64,000 bases of DNA from JAXGZG01 sp040771825 (GTDB lineage Bacteria > Bacillota > Sulfobacillia > Fermentithermobacillales > Fermentithermobacillaceae), in NCBI GenBank assembly GCA_040771825.1, contig JAXGZG010000002.1:186001-250000 (forward strand), in the 5' to 3' direction. Below are positions 35,378 to 42,752 of this stretch, one piece after another (within the stretch, counting starts at the first letter, position 1; every line of letters starts with the position of its first letter). The notes under the pieces are model-generated. The model was given only the letters and a program-made list of their open reading frames with translations, was not told where the DNA came from and searched no databases. The translations under genes and the position numbers were made by a program.

Positions 35378-35599
35378 TTACGACGCACCGCTAGGGGCAG
35401 AACTGCGGTATTTGCGGAGAAAGTAAGAGTATTTCCTTCGAGCGGCTTCCATGCGGAATATGGCTTCGTCTATGACTTCTGGTTCTGTGGCTTCATCGAA
35501 GTAGGAGAGAGCCATGTTATATTCTTTCTGGGCCTGAAGCAGGGCTTCCAGGTACAGATCATGCTCTTGAACCCGGGTTCTAGATGCAGCAAGGCGCAT
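35378..35599 (-). CDS. DUF2508 (YaaL-like) small protein
   Basis: 73 residues from ATG 35599, behind GGAGGG at 12 nt; an in-frame start at 35650 is less supported. Helical, charged, no membrane segment. The pattern YNMALSYFDEATEPEVIDEAIFRMEAARRKYSYFLR is typical of DUF2508. It lies between recR and bofA as in Bacillus (recR-yaaL-bofA). Function unknown. Confidence 0.85.
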   Translation of the reverse strand: MRLAASRTRVQEHDLYLEALLQAQKEYNMALSYFDEATEPEVIDEAIFRMEAARRKYSYFLRKYRSSAPSGAS

Positions 35600-35720
35600 T
35601 ATAAAGGTCGCCCTCCAGTACAAACCGATGTGGCTCATTATATGTCTCAACTTGAAGTATAGACACCCGGTGGAAAACCTATGCAGGCAAGGGAGATCTA
35701 GGGGAGATCTTATGAGGGAG

Positions 35721-36326
35721 TTAGGTTATCTCTCTCCGGGACTCAAGGGATCTTGCCAGGGTGACTTCGTCGGCATAGTCTAGGTCTGCCCCAAAAGGGA
35801 GACCCCTTGCCAGCCGCGTGACCCTGACGCCTAGAGGTTTCAACTGCCTTGACAAATACAAAGCTGTGGTTTCACCATCCACATCGGGGTTTGTAGCCAA
35901 AATGACTTCCTTGATTTCCTTGCCGGGCCCAAGACGCGCCATCAAATCCTTGACCCTGAGGTCTCCTGGCCCGATGCCTTTTAAGGGCTCGATATACCCG
36001 TGAAGGACATGGTACAGCCCCATATAGCCTCCCGCTCGCTCGATTGCAAGCACGTCTTTGGGGTACCCCACCACGCATAGAACCGATGCGTCTCGTTTTG
36101 GGTCCCGGCACACCTGGCAGGGGTCTCTATCGGTGAGGTTCCCACATACCGAGCAATACCCAACCCGATCCCTAGCTTTCTCTAAAGACGCAATAAGACG
36201 GCTCATGCTGTCCTTGCCGGACACCACTAGGTAAAACGCCAGACGCTGCGCAGACTTGGGGCCTATGCCCGGCAGTTTGCGAAGTTCATCCACTAGGCCC
36301 TGTATGGCTTCTGGAAGTAGAGGCAT
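35721..36326 (-). CDS. recR: Recombination protein RecR
   Basis: DNA-repair mediator acting with RecO/RecF at gaps. 201 residues: helix-hairpin-helix (LRKLPGIGPKSAQRLAFYL), zinc finger (CSVCGNLTDRDPCQVC), Toprim domain (VVGYPKDVLAIERAGGYMG; ATNPDVDGETTALYL). The ATG lies just after the ybaB stop, in the dnaX-ybaB-recR operon. Confidence 0.97.
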   Translation of the reverse strand: MPLLPEAIQGLVDELRKLPGIGPKSAQRLAFYLVVSGKDSMSRLIASLEKARDRVGYCSVCGNLTDRDPCQVCRDPKRDASVLCVVGYPKDVLAIERAGGYMGLYHVLHGYIEPLKGIGPGDLRVKDLMARLGPGKEIKEVILATNPDVDGETTALYLSRQLKPLGVRVTRLARGLPFGADLDYADEVTLARSLESRREIT

Positions 36327-36328
36327 GA

Positions 36329-36664
36329 TCAGAACTTAATGGGCATATTGGCCATGCCGGTTACCCTGGCCATCTCTTCTTTGCGGGTTTCATCAGCTTT
36401 AGCCACCGCAGAGTTGATGGCGGCCAATATCATGTCCTGCAGCATTTCGACGTCGTCTGGGTCTACTGCTTCTCTTTCTATCTCGATGGACTTGAACTGC
36501 ATTCCACAGGTCATTGTCACTTTGACCATACCGCCGCCTGAAGTACCTTCGACCATCTTGTTGGCTAGTTCCTCTTCGGCTTTGGCCATTTCGGCTTGGA
36601 GTTTCTGCGCTTCTTTCATGAGGCGCCCGATATCCATACCTCCCGACCCCGGGAATCTTGGCAT
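36329..36664 (-). CDS. YbaB/EbfC family nucleoid-associated protein
   Basis: 111 residues. Family pattern DIGRLMKEAQKLQAEMAKAEEEL and the central GMVKVTMTCGMQFKSIEI, with the late helix around DMILAAINSAVAKADE. A small dimeric DNA-binding protein. ATG 36664 has AGGAGG. Between dnaX and recR as usual. Confidence 0.95.
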   Translation of the reverse strand: MPRFPGSGGMDIGRLMKEAQKLQAEMAKAEEELANKMVEGTSGGGMVKVTMTCGMQFKSIEIEREAVDPDDVEMLQDMILAAINSAVAKADETRKEEMARVTGMANMPIKF

Positions 36665-36676
36665 ATGTGTATCCTC

Positions 36677-38380
36677 CTAGGTCACTACTTTGCCGTCGAC
36701 AATAGTTATTGCAGCTTTCACAAGGGGATGCAAACCGTCAAAATCCGAGCCGGAGCCGTCGTCCGTCTCGAAACCTGCTCCCCCGCCTGCGCCTTGGTCT
36801 CCGTTCTGGCCCGAGTCTAACCCTGCGCCCGACCCGCCCCCCGATTCGACCCAGAACTCCTCTTGGCACACTTCTGTGGAAAGCTCTAGCGTCCGGCCGG
36901 TCACTTTGGATAGGTATTCTTCGACTACGTCCTTGTGGGTTTTGGACATTACCTGCTCCATATGGGTAACATAGCCCTTTGGGTACCCGAGAAGCAGAGT
37001 CTTCCCGTCAACTCGCAGGGGATTGGCGGGCAAAAGGTAAGCCCGGGTCAAGGCCTTTTTGGCTTTCAGGAGGCGCTCCATGAGGGTGGGCCATGCGGCT
37101 TTGACCTCTTCAACGGAAATACCTGTACCACTGGAAGCCGCAGGTACAGGCTCCTTTGATTGAGCTCGCTTTGGAGGGGCGGGCTCCCTCGATTGGACGG
37201 GTTCCGCGTCGGCGCGCTCGGCTGTCGGCTCCTTGGCAGGTTCTGCGTCCGCAGGCGTGGCCTTTGGCCCCTTGGCAGGTTCGGTGGGGAGCCGCGACAA
37301 GAGAATCCCCAGAAGCGATACCTCCAGAAGAAGCCTGGGATCATCGCTATTCCTCATTAGGCTCGATGCCCGAGCCGTGGCGTCCAATACCGATATCAAG
37401 GTGGCGTTGGAGAGGGATCGCGCCAGAAGCCGCATTGCACCCACCTCGTCGTCGGGCCTTCCTAAATCCGGGGTTCTGCCTCCCGGCTTTATGAGCAGAA
37501 GATCCCTTGCGTAGGCGCCTATCTCCCCTGCCAACTCCCCCATGTCCTTGCCCCGATCCGACATCTCCCGAGTCACTTCCAAAATGGTCTTGAGGTCACC
37601 TTGAGAAAAAGCCGTGAACAACCGGTTCATGGATTCAGAGGCTGTTTCCCCGAGTATTTCCCGGACATCATCCTCGGCTAGGGTTCCATCGCCATAGGTT
37701 AGGCAGAGATCCAAGATGGATAGGGCGTCGCGCATCGAGCCTTGAGCGGCCCTTGCGATGATTTTCAAAGCGTTCTTGGAGTTTTCTTGGCAATCTGTCG
37801 TCTTAGAAAGAATCTTCTCCAGTTGCCTCTCAATGTCGGCCATGGAAAGGCGGTGAAAGTCCATCCTTTGGCATCTGGAAGTGATGGTAACAGGGATCTT
37901 GTGAGGCGCGGTTGTAGCCAGGATGAATATGACGTGCTCAGGCGGTTCCTCTAGAGTCTTGAGCAGGGCATTGAAAGCTTCCTGGGTCAACATGTGGGCT
38001 TCGTCGATTATGTAGACTTTGAACTTGCCCATGACCGGAAGGTACCTGACGCTTTCCCGAAGGCTCCGCATTTCGTCTATCCCGCGGTTGGAGGCCGCGT
38101 CTATTTCGATTACATCCACAGAGGTGCCGCCTGTCGTGGCAGTACACCAACGGCACGCGTTACACGGTTCCGGGCCGTCTGGAGACTCACAGTTCAGAGA
38201 TTTGGCAAGAAGACGCGCTACAGTGGTTTTGCCTGTGCCGCGGGGGCCCGAGAACAAGTATGCGTGGGAGACTCTACCTTCTACCAGAGCATTTTTCAGA
38301 ATGCGGATGACCGCTTTTTGGTTGACAACGTCCTCCCACCTGGCCGGACGCCAGACGCGGTACAAAGCCACATAAGACAA
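36677..38380 (-). CDS. dnaX: DNA polymerase III subunit gamma/tau
   Basis: Clamp-loader ATPase, 567 residues. Walker A in FSGPRGTGKTTVARLLAKS; zinc module CESPDGPEPCNACRWC; Walker B IIDEAHML; sensor TSRCQRMDFHR. A Pro/Ala/Glu-rich linker (about residues 355-410) leads to a C-terminal tau domain with a very acidic Gly-rich end. TTG 38380 with AGGAGGT. First gene of dnaX-ybaB-recR. Confidence 0.96.
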   Translation of the reverse strand: MSYVALYRVWRPARWEDVVNQKAVIRILKNALVEGRVSHAYLFSGPRGTGKTTVARLLAKSLNCESPDGPEPCNACRWCTATTGGTSVDVIEIDAASNRGIDEMRSLRESVRYLPVMGKFKVYIIDEAHMLTQEAFNALLKTLEEPPEHVIFILATTAPHKIPVTITSRCQRMDFHRLSMADIERQLEKILSKTTDCQENSKNALKIIARAAQGSMRDALSILDLCLTYGDGTLAEDDVREILGETASESMNRLFTAFSQGDLKTILEVTREMSDRGKDMGELAGEIGAYARDLLLIKPGGRTPDLGRPDDEVGAMRLLARSLSNATLISVLDATARASSLMRNSDDPRLLLEVSLLGILLSRLPTEPAKGPKATPADAEPAKEPTAERADAEPVQSREPAPPKRAQSKEPVPAASSGTGISVEEVKAAWPTLMERLLKAKKALTRAYLLPANPLRVDGKTLLLGYPKGYVTHMEQVMSKTHKDVVEEYLSKVTGRTLELSTEVCQEEFWVESGGGSGAGLDSGQNGDQGAGGGAGFETDDGSGSDFDGLHPLVKAAITIVDGKVVT

Positions 38381-38429
38381 CTGCTTTACCTCCTAGAGGC
38401 TCTTTACCGGCGAGTATTGGGGAAAACAC

Positions 38430-38701
38430 TTGGCCGTGCACCTTTCCTTGACCGCCATTCCCAGGCGATACCGGCATGGCCTGCTCCAGTCAGGAACCCC
38501 TGCGGCACATGAGAAGATTCGCTTACCGCTGCTTCCTCCCGGACCTGACGGGGTTCACAAGTTCCCATTGCGCAGGACCCAACCTTCACCGCCGCCTGTG
38601 CCGGCCAGCCCCAAGAAGGGACGGCCGCATGAAAGGCATCAACCCCGCTGTAGCGGATTGCGGGCTACAGGGCACCGCTACCTCCCCGTTTAGCACGGCC
38701 A
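38430..38701 (-). ncRNA. ffs: Signal recognition particle RNA, large bacterial type
   Basis: On the minus strand, the Alu-domain start (CCGTGC then GGGGAGGTAGCGGTGCCCTG) and the conserved domain IV (GTCAGGTCCGGGAGGAAGCAGC, read in parts, then GTGCCGCAGGG) are present. The 5' GGCCGTGC pairs with 3' GCACGGCC, giving about 272 nt, the size of the Bacillus-type RNA. A short T run follows. It lies between tRNA-Ser and dnaX, a common location. Confidence 0.93.
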
Positions 38702-38731
38702 AACTTTTCGGCGACCCGATACTGAACTTGA

Positions 38732-38821
38732 TGGCGGAGGGAGTGGGATTTGAACCCACGAGACGGTTACCCGTCTACACGCTCTCCAGGCGTGCTCCTT
38801 CAGCCGCTCGGACATCCCTCC
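38732..38821 (-). tRNA. tRNA-Ser (GGA)
   Basis: A 90-nt class II tRNA with acceptor stem GGAGGGA/TCCCTCC, long variable arm, anticodon loop CTGGAGA (anticodon GGA) and encoded CCA. Reads UCC/UCU. Confidence 0.97.
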
Positions 38822-38843
38822 GCAATGCTGAAAAGAAGTTCAA

Positions 38844-38933
38844 TGGCGGAGGGGGTGGGATTCGAACCCACGAGGCGCGTCAACGCCTACTCGCTTTCGA
38901 GGCGAGCTCGTTCAACCGCTCCGACACCCCTCC
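38844..38933 (-). tRNA. tRNA-Ser (CGA)
   Basis: A 90-nt class II tRNA with acceptor GGAGGGG/CCCCTCC, anticodon loop CTCGAAA (anticodon CGA), long variable arm and encoded CCA. Reads UCG. Confidence 0.97.
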
Positions 38934-38940
38934 GGGAAGG

Positions 38941-39408
38941 TTACACTCTTCCCCTGAGTTTACGGAAAAACTCCTCCAACAACCAAGCGCACTCGGCTTC
39001 TCGGACGCCAGACGTCACGGCCACTCTGTGATTGAGCCTCTCATCCCCTGTGATATCCATGAGCGAACCCGAAGCGCCTGTCCTAGGATCCCTAGTCCCT
39101 ATCACTAGATTAGGAATTCGGGCCATTACCATGGCGCCTGCGCACATGGGACACGGCTCAAGAGTGACGTACATAGTCGCCCCCAAAATACGCCAAGAGC
39201 CCTCATGCTGGGCAGCCTCACGAAGCGCAATTATCTCGGCGTGGGCCGTAGGATCCTGCAAGGTTTCCTTGAGGTTATGACCTCTCCCTATGAGGACCCC
39301 GTCCTTTAGTATCGCGGCTCCAACAGGCACTTCCCCCAATTGGTATGCCTGTCTTGCCTCCTTTAGGGCTAACCCCATACCGAGATCGTGCTCGCTAATT
39401 GCCGGCAT
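38941..39408 (-). CDS. tadA: tRNA-specific adenosine deaminase
   Basis: Deaminates A34 to inosine in tRNA-Arg(ACG). 155 residues. Zinc site His in HAEIIAL with catalytic Glu, and the two Cys of EPCPMCAGA. Ends 8 bp before tRNA-Ser(CGA) and starts 18 bp after tRNA-Arg(CCT); its probable substrate tRNA-Arg(ACG) is 120 bp upstream on the same strand. ATG 39408 with AAGGGG. Confidence 0.96.
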   Translation of the reverse strand: MPAISEHDLGMGLALKEARQAYQLGEVPVGAAILKDGVLIGRGHNLKETLQDPTAHAEIIALREAAQHEGSWRILGATMYVTLEPCPMCAGAMVMARIPNLVIGTRDPRTGASGSLMDITGDERLNHRVAVTSGVREAECAWLLEEFFRKLRGRV

Positions 39409-39425
39409 GCCCCTTCAACAATAAT

Positions 39426-39504
39426 TGGTGCGCCCGGGAGGACTCGAACCTCCGGCAGACGGGGATTAGGAATCCCCCGCTCTATCCACCTGAGCTACGG
39501 GCGC
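39426..39504 (-). tRNA. tRNA-Arg (CCT)
   Basis: Acceptor GCGCCCG/CGGGCGC, anticodon loop TTCCTAA (anticodon CCT), T arm GGTTCGAGTCC and encoded CCA. Reads AGG. Confidence 0.96.
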
Positions 39505-39524
39505 ATCAAGAATCTTTTCAAGAT

Positions 39525-39601
39525 TGGTGCGCCCGGCGGGACTCGAACCCACAACCTACAGATCCGTAGTCTGTTGCTCTATCCAATTGAGCCACAGGCG
39601 C
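39525..39601 (-). tRNA. tRNA-Arg (ACG)
   Basis: Acceptor GCGCCTG/CGGGCGC (one T-G pair), anticodon loop CTACGGA (anticodon ACG), T arm GGTTCGAGTCC and encoded CCA. Substrate of TadA; after inosine formation it reads CGU/CGC/CGA. Confidence 0.96.
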
Positions 39602-39636
39602 ACGTGCTTTATGACAATATCTCGTTGTCAAAGACG

Positions 39637-39727
39637 TGGCGGAGAGGGAGGGATTCGAACCCTCGAAGGAGTTTCCCCCTTAACGGTTTAGCAAACCGTC
39701 GCCCTCGGCCGGCTAGGCGACCTCTCC
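39637..39727 (-). tRNA. tRNA-Ser (GCT)
   Basis: A 91-nt class II tRNA with acceptor GGAGAGG/CCTCTCC, anticodon loop TTGCTAA (anticodon GCT), long variable arm and encoded CCA. Reads AGC/AGU. Confidence 0.97.
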
Positions 39728-39790
39728 GCGTGTGAAACAATGTTACGCTGTACACCAGATATCTTATCACGTATGCTTTTGTGTTCCAAG

Positions 39791-39880
39791 TGGCGGAGGG
39801 GGTGGGATTCGAACCCACGGAGGGCTTGCACCCTCAGCAGTTTTCAAGACTGTCGCATTCAACCGCTCTGCCACCCCTCC
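39791..39880 (-). tRNA. tRNA-Ser (TGA)
   Basis: A 90-nt class II tRNA with acceptor GGAGGGG/CCCCTCC, anticodon loop CTTGAAA (anticodon TGA), long variable arm and encoded CCA. Reads UCA and other UCN. Confidence 0.97.
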
Positions 39881-39969
39881 GGTCTCGGAAAGCCATAATA
39901 ACACATGGGGGATCTGAAATCAATTTGGGGGTTTGCACACCTGCCGGCCCCCGCGGCAGCAAGTCACAG

Positions 39970-41397
39970 TCAATCGTCACTTGGTGTTGTGACGGATGTT
40001 GCACTGGAGTCTGCAGTAAACCCCAGCCTGGAAAGGACGGAACGGGCCGCTCTCACGCCCGAAGCCGACGCTTGGGCTAGGCTTCTGGTTATCCCCGCTC
40101 CATCGCCGCATGCAAACAAGCCGGAAATTTGCGTCTCCATGTCGTTGGTCACTTTGACCCTGAGGGAATAGAACTTCACTTCCACGCCGTACAGAAGGGT
40201 ATGCTTAGACCAAATGCCTGGGGTGAGCCTGTCTAGGGCCTCTAACATCTCCAAGATGTTCCTTATGTGCCTGTAAGGCAGCACCAGGGTCAGATCGCCT
40301 GGAGTGGCTGCTTTCAGCGTGGGCTGAACCATGCTTTTGGCCAATCTTTTCTCGGTGGATCTTCGCCCTTCCCAGAGGTCACCTAGCCTTTGAACCATCA
40401 CCCCGCCGCTGAGCATGTTGGCGAGACTGGCTATGTATTTTCCGTATTCGATGGGCTCTTTAAAGGGCTCGGTGAATGTCTTTGACACTAAGATGGCAAA
40501 GTTCGTGTTATCGGAGACAGGTTCGCTCCTAGAGTGCCCGTTGACCGTAACTACTCCGCAGGAGTTCTCCGTTACTACCTCGCCCCTGGGACAAACACAG
40601 AAAGTCCTGACCAGGTCGTCAAAGGACTTTGAATAGTAATGGATCTTGGGCTCCCAAACCCGCTCTGTGATCTCATCAGTCAGTACCGCGGGCACCTCTA
40701 CTCTCACTCCGATATCCACCGGGTTGTTCTCTGCGGTAAGCCCAAGCTCTCGGACCTTATGGGAAAACCATGCTGCCCCCTCCCTGCCCGGGGCAGCGAT
40801 GAGGCACCGGCACCGCTCCTCCTTGCCGTCGCTTTGGACGATGCCCGATATCCGGCCATTTTCTGTGAGAAATCGGTCCACTTCGGTGCTGGTTCGGATT
40901 TCAACCCGAGAGACAAGGTAAGAGTGCATATTCTTGAGTATTTCCGGGCAATTTTCCGTGCCTAAGTGCCTGATTAACGCGGGAATCAGGTCCAGCCCGG
41001 CTCTCGCAGCCCTAGTCACCAGGGAATTAATAGTATCTTGGTCGGTTCCGTACAAACGATCTGTGGCGCCAAACTCCCGCCATATTTCGTCCTGATATTT
41101 GATGAGGTCGGACAAGTCTTCCTGGGAAAGGTATTCGTCCAAAAATCCTCCGAATCTTGTGGTGAGAGTGAGTTTGCCGTCACTGAAAGCCCCCGCTCCA
41201 CCCCATCCCGAGGTTATGGAGCAGGGAGCGCAGTCCAAGCACCCGCCCACAAGGCCGGGTCTTGGGCACTCCCGTTTGTCTATCCCCAATCCTTTGTCGA
41301 CCATGAGGATGGATAAACCCGGCGCGCTTCGTGTAAGTTCCATGGCCGCGAAGATCCCGGCCGGGCCTGCGCCCACAATGATCACATCCCAAACCAC
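39970..41397 (-). CDS. FAD-dependent oxidoreductase (uncharacterised dehydrogenase family)
   Basis: 475 residues. N-terminal dinucleotide fold WDVIIVGAGPAGIFAAMEL, then a Cys-rich CPRPGLVGGCLDCAPC with SGWGGAGAFSDGKL, as in the conserved 'NAD(P)/FAD-dependent dehydrogenase' family of Firmicutes. The C-terminal FAD contact is GLFACGDGAGITRSLAQA. GTG 41397 has GGAGGTG at 6 nt and removes an awkward N-terminus starting at 41412. Its substrate is unknown. It lies 29 bp after dnaB on the same strand, between dnaB and the tRNA cluster. Confidence 0.88.
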   Translation of the reverse strand: MVWDVIIVGAGPAGIFAAMELTRSAPGLSILMVDKGLGIDKRECPRPGLVGGCLDCAPCSITSGWGGAGAFSDGKLTLTTRFGGFLDEYLSQEDLSDLIKYQDEIWREFGATDRLYGTDQDTINSLVTRAARAGLDLIPALIRHLGTENCPEILKNMHSYLVSRVEIRTSTEVDRFLTENGRISGIVQSDGKEERCRCLIAAPGREGAAWFSHKVRELGLTAENNPVDIGVRVEVPAVLTDEITERVWEPKIHYYSKSFDDLVRTFCVCPRGEVVTENSCGVVTVNGHSRSEPVSDNTNFAILVSKTFTEPFKEPIEYGKYIASLANMLSGGVMVQRLGDLWEGRRSTEKRLAKSMVQPTLKAATPGDLTLVLPYRHIRNILEMLEALDRLTPGIWSKHTLLYGVEVKFYSLRVKVTNDMETQISGLFACGDGAGITRSLAQASASGVRAARSVLSRLGFTADSSATSVTTPSDD

Positions 41398-41426
41398 CTG
41401 CCACACCTCCATGCAGTAGTATCTCG

Positions 41427-42752
41427 CTATGGTTGGTGGATCACGTCTAGGTCCTCAAATCTGCAGTACTCGCGGGAGAAGAATATCTTCACAGAGCCTG
41501 TGGGGCCGTTTCTTTGTTTGGCCACGATAAGCTGGATAGTGTTCTGCTGCTCGAGTTCGGGGTCGGCGTACAAGAACATGACGATGTCTGAGTCCTGCTC
41601 GATAGCTCCAGACTCTCGTAAGTCGGAAAGCTGAGGAATCTGCTTTTGTCTTTGCTCCACGGCCCGGGAGAGCTGAGACAGGGCCATCACGGGCACGTCC
41701 AACTCTCTTGCGAGACCCTTTAGAGACCTAGATATCTCCGATATCTCTTGTTGTCTGTTCTCCTGCCGACGAGCAGGGCGCATCAGCTGGAGATAGTCCA
41801 CAATAACTAACCCAAGACCGTGTTCGGCCTGAAGGCGGCGGCACTTGGTCCTAAGTTCCATGACTGAAATCGATGGTGTGTCGTCTATGAATATCTTGGC
41901 TTCCCCTAGGCTGCCCAAGGCTGCGGAAAGGCGCCGCCATTCGTCGTCATCCAGATAACCGTTTCGGAGTTTCTGGCTTCCGATGTATGCTTCTGAACAG
42001 AGGAGTCTTTGGGCCACCTGTTCCCTGGACATCTCCAGGCTAAATACCACCACAGGTACGTCACTCTTCAAAGACACATTGCGAGCGATATTCAAAGCCA
42101 AAGACGTCTTGCCCACTGACGGCCTGGCTGCCAGGATTATGAGGTCAGACTTCTGGAAACCCGTGGTCATCCTGTCCAAATCTCCAAGCCCGCTGGGCAA
42201 GCCCACCGTCTCACCGCTGTGGGAAGCCATGAGCTCGATCTTCTCCATGGTCTCTACCAACACGTCCTTGAGGGCCACGTAACCTTGATAGGATCTCTTC
42301 CTAGACACCTGGAATATGCTTTCCTCGGCCTTGTCCAAAAGCTCGTCAACATCGTAGGCGCCTTTGTACGCGTTTGAGACCACCTGCGTAGCAGCACCGA
42401 TTAGCCTTCGCACGATAGCCTTTTCCGCAACTATCCTGGCGTAGTATTCGGCGTTGGCCGCAGTGGGAACAAAGTTGGCCAAACGGGCCAACTCGGCCAT
42501 TCCGCCCACCTTCTCAAGCTCCCCTGTTGAACGCAGACGTTCCGCCAGGGTGACCACATCCACCGCCTCGCGAATTTCGGCCATCTGGAGCATGGCCCGG
42601 AAAATAACCCTGTGTGTCTCCTTGTAAAAGTCCTCTGGAGTTAGGATCTCGGTAGCCGTCATGACCGCTTCCTGCTCAATGAGCATGGAACCCAGTACAG
42701 ATTCTTCGGCTTCTATATTCTGGGGTGGAATCCGCTCAAGAGATTCTGGCAA
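41427..42752 (-). CDS. dnaB: Replicative DNA helicase
   Basis: Hexameric 5'-3' fork helicase, 441 residues. N-terminal domain starts with RIPPQNIEAEESVLGSML; RecA-like core with Walker A ARPSVGKTSLALN, Walker B VIVDYLQLM, and RLREQQEIS-type motif (QENRQQEISEISRSLK). TTG 42752 has GGAGGGGTG at 6 nt and overlaps the lonC stop by 17 bp, so the longer in-frame reading to 42821 is rejected. Part of the rplI-lonC-dnaB run usual near Firmicutes origins. Confidence 0.96.
   Translation of the reverse strand: MPESLERIPPQNIEAEESVLGSMLIEQEAVMTATEILTPEDFYKETHRVIFRAMLQMAEIREAVDVVTLAERLRSTGELEKVGGMAELARLANFVPTAANAEYYARIVAEKAIVRRLIGAATQVVSNAYKGAYDVDELLDKAEESIFQVSRKRSYQGYVALKDVLVETMEKIELMASHSGETVGLPSGLGDLDRMTTGFQKSDLIILAARPSVGKTSLALNIARNVSLKSDVPVVVFSLEMSREQVAQRLLCSEAYIGSQKLRNGYLDDDEWRRLSAALGSLGEAKIFIDDTPSISVMELRTKCRRLQAEHGLGLVIVDYLQLMRPARRQENRQQEISEISRSLKGLARELDVPVMALSQLSRAVEQRQKQIPQLSDLRESGAIEQDSDIVMFLYADPELEQQNTIQLIVAKQRNGPTGSVKIFFSREYCRFEDLDVIHQP

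Noticed and set aside
37040..37070. A-rich slip site in dnaX that could make a short gamma form
   Set aside because: Only five As in the AAA-AAG context and no clear stimulatory hairpin; not enough for a frameshift call.
38476..39108. Plus-strand open frame across the SRP RNA, tRNAs and tadA
   Set aside because: It reads through structural RNA genes on the other strand and has no protein-like features.
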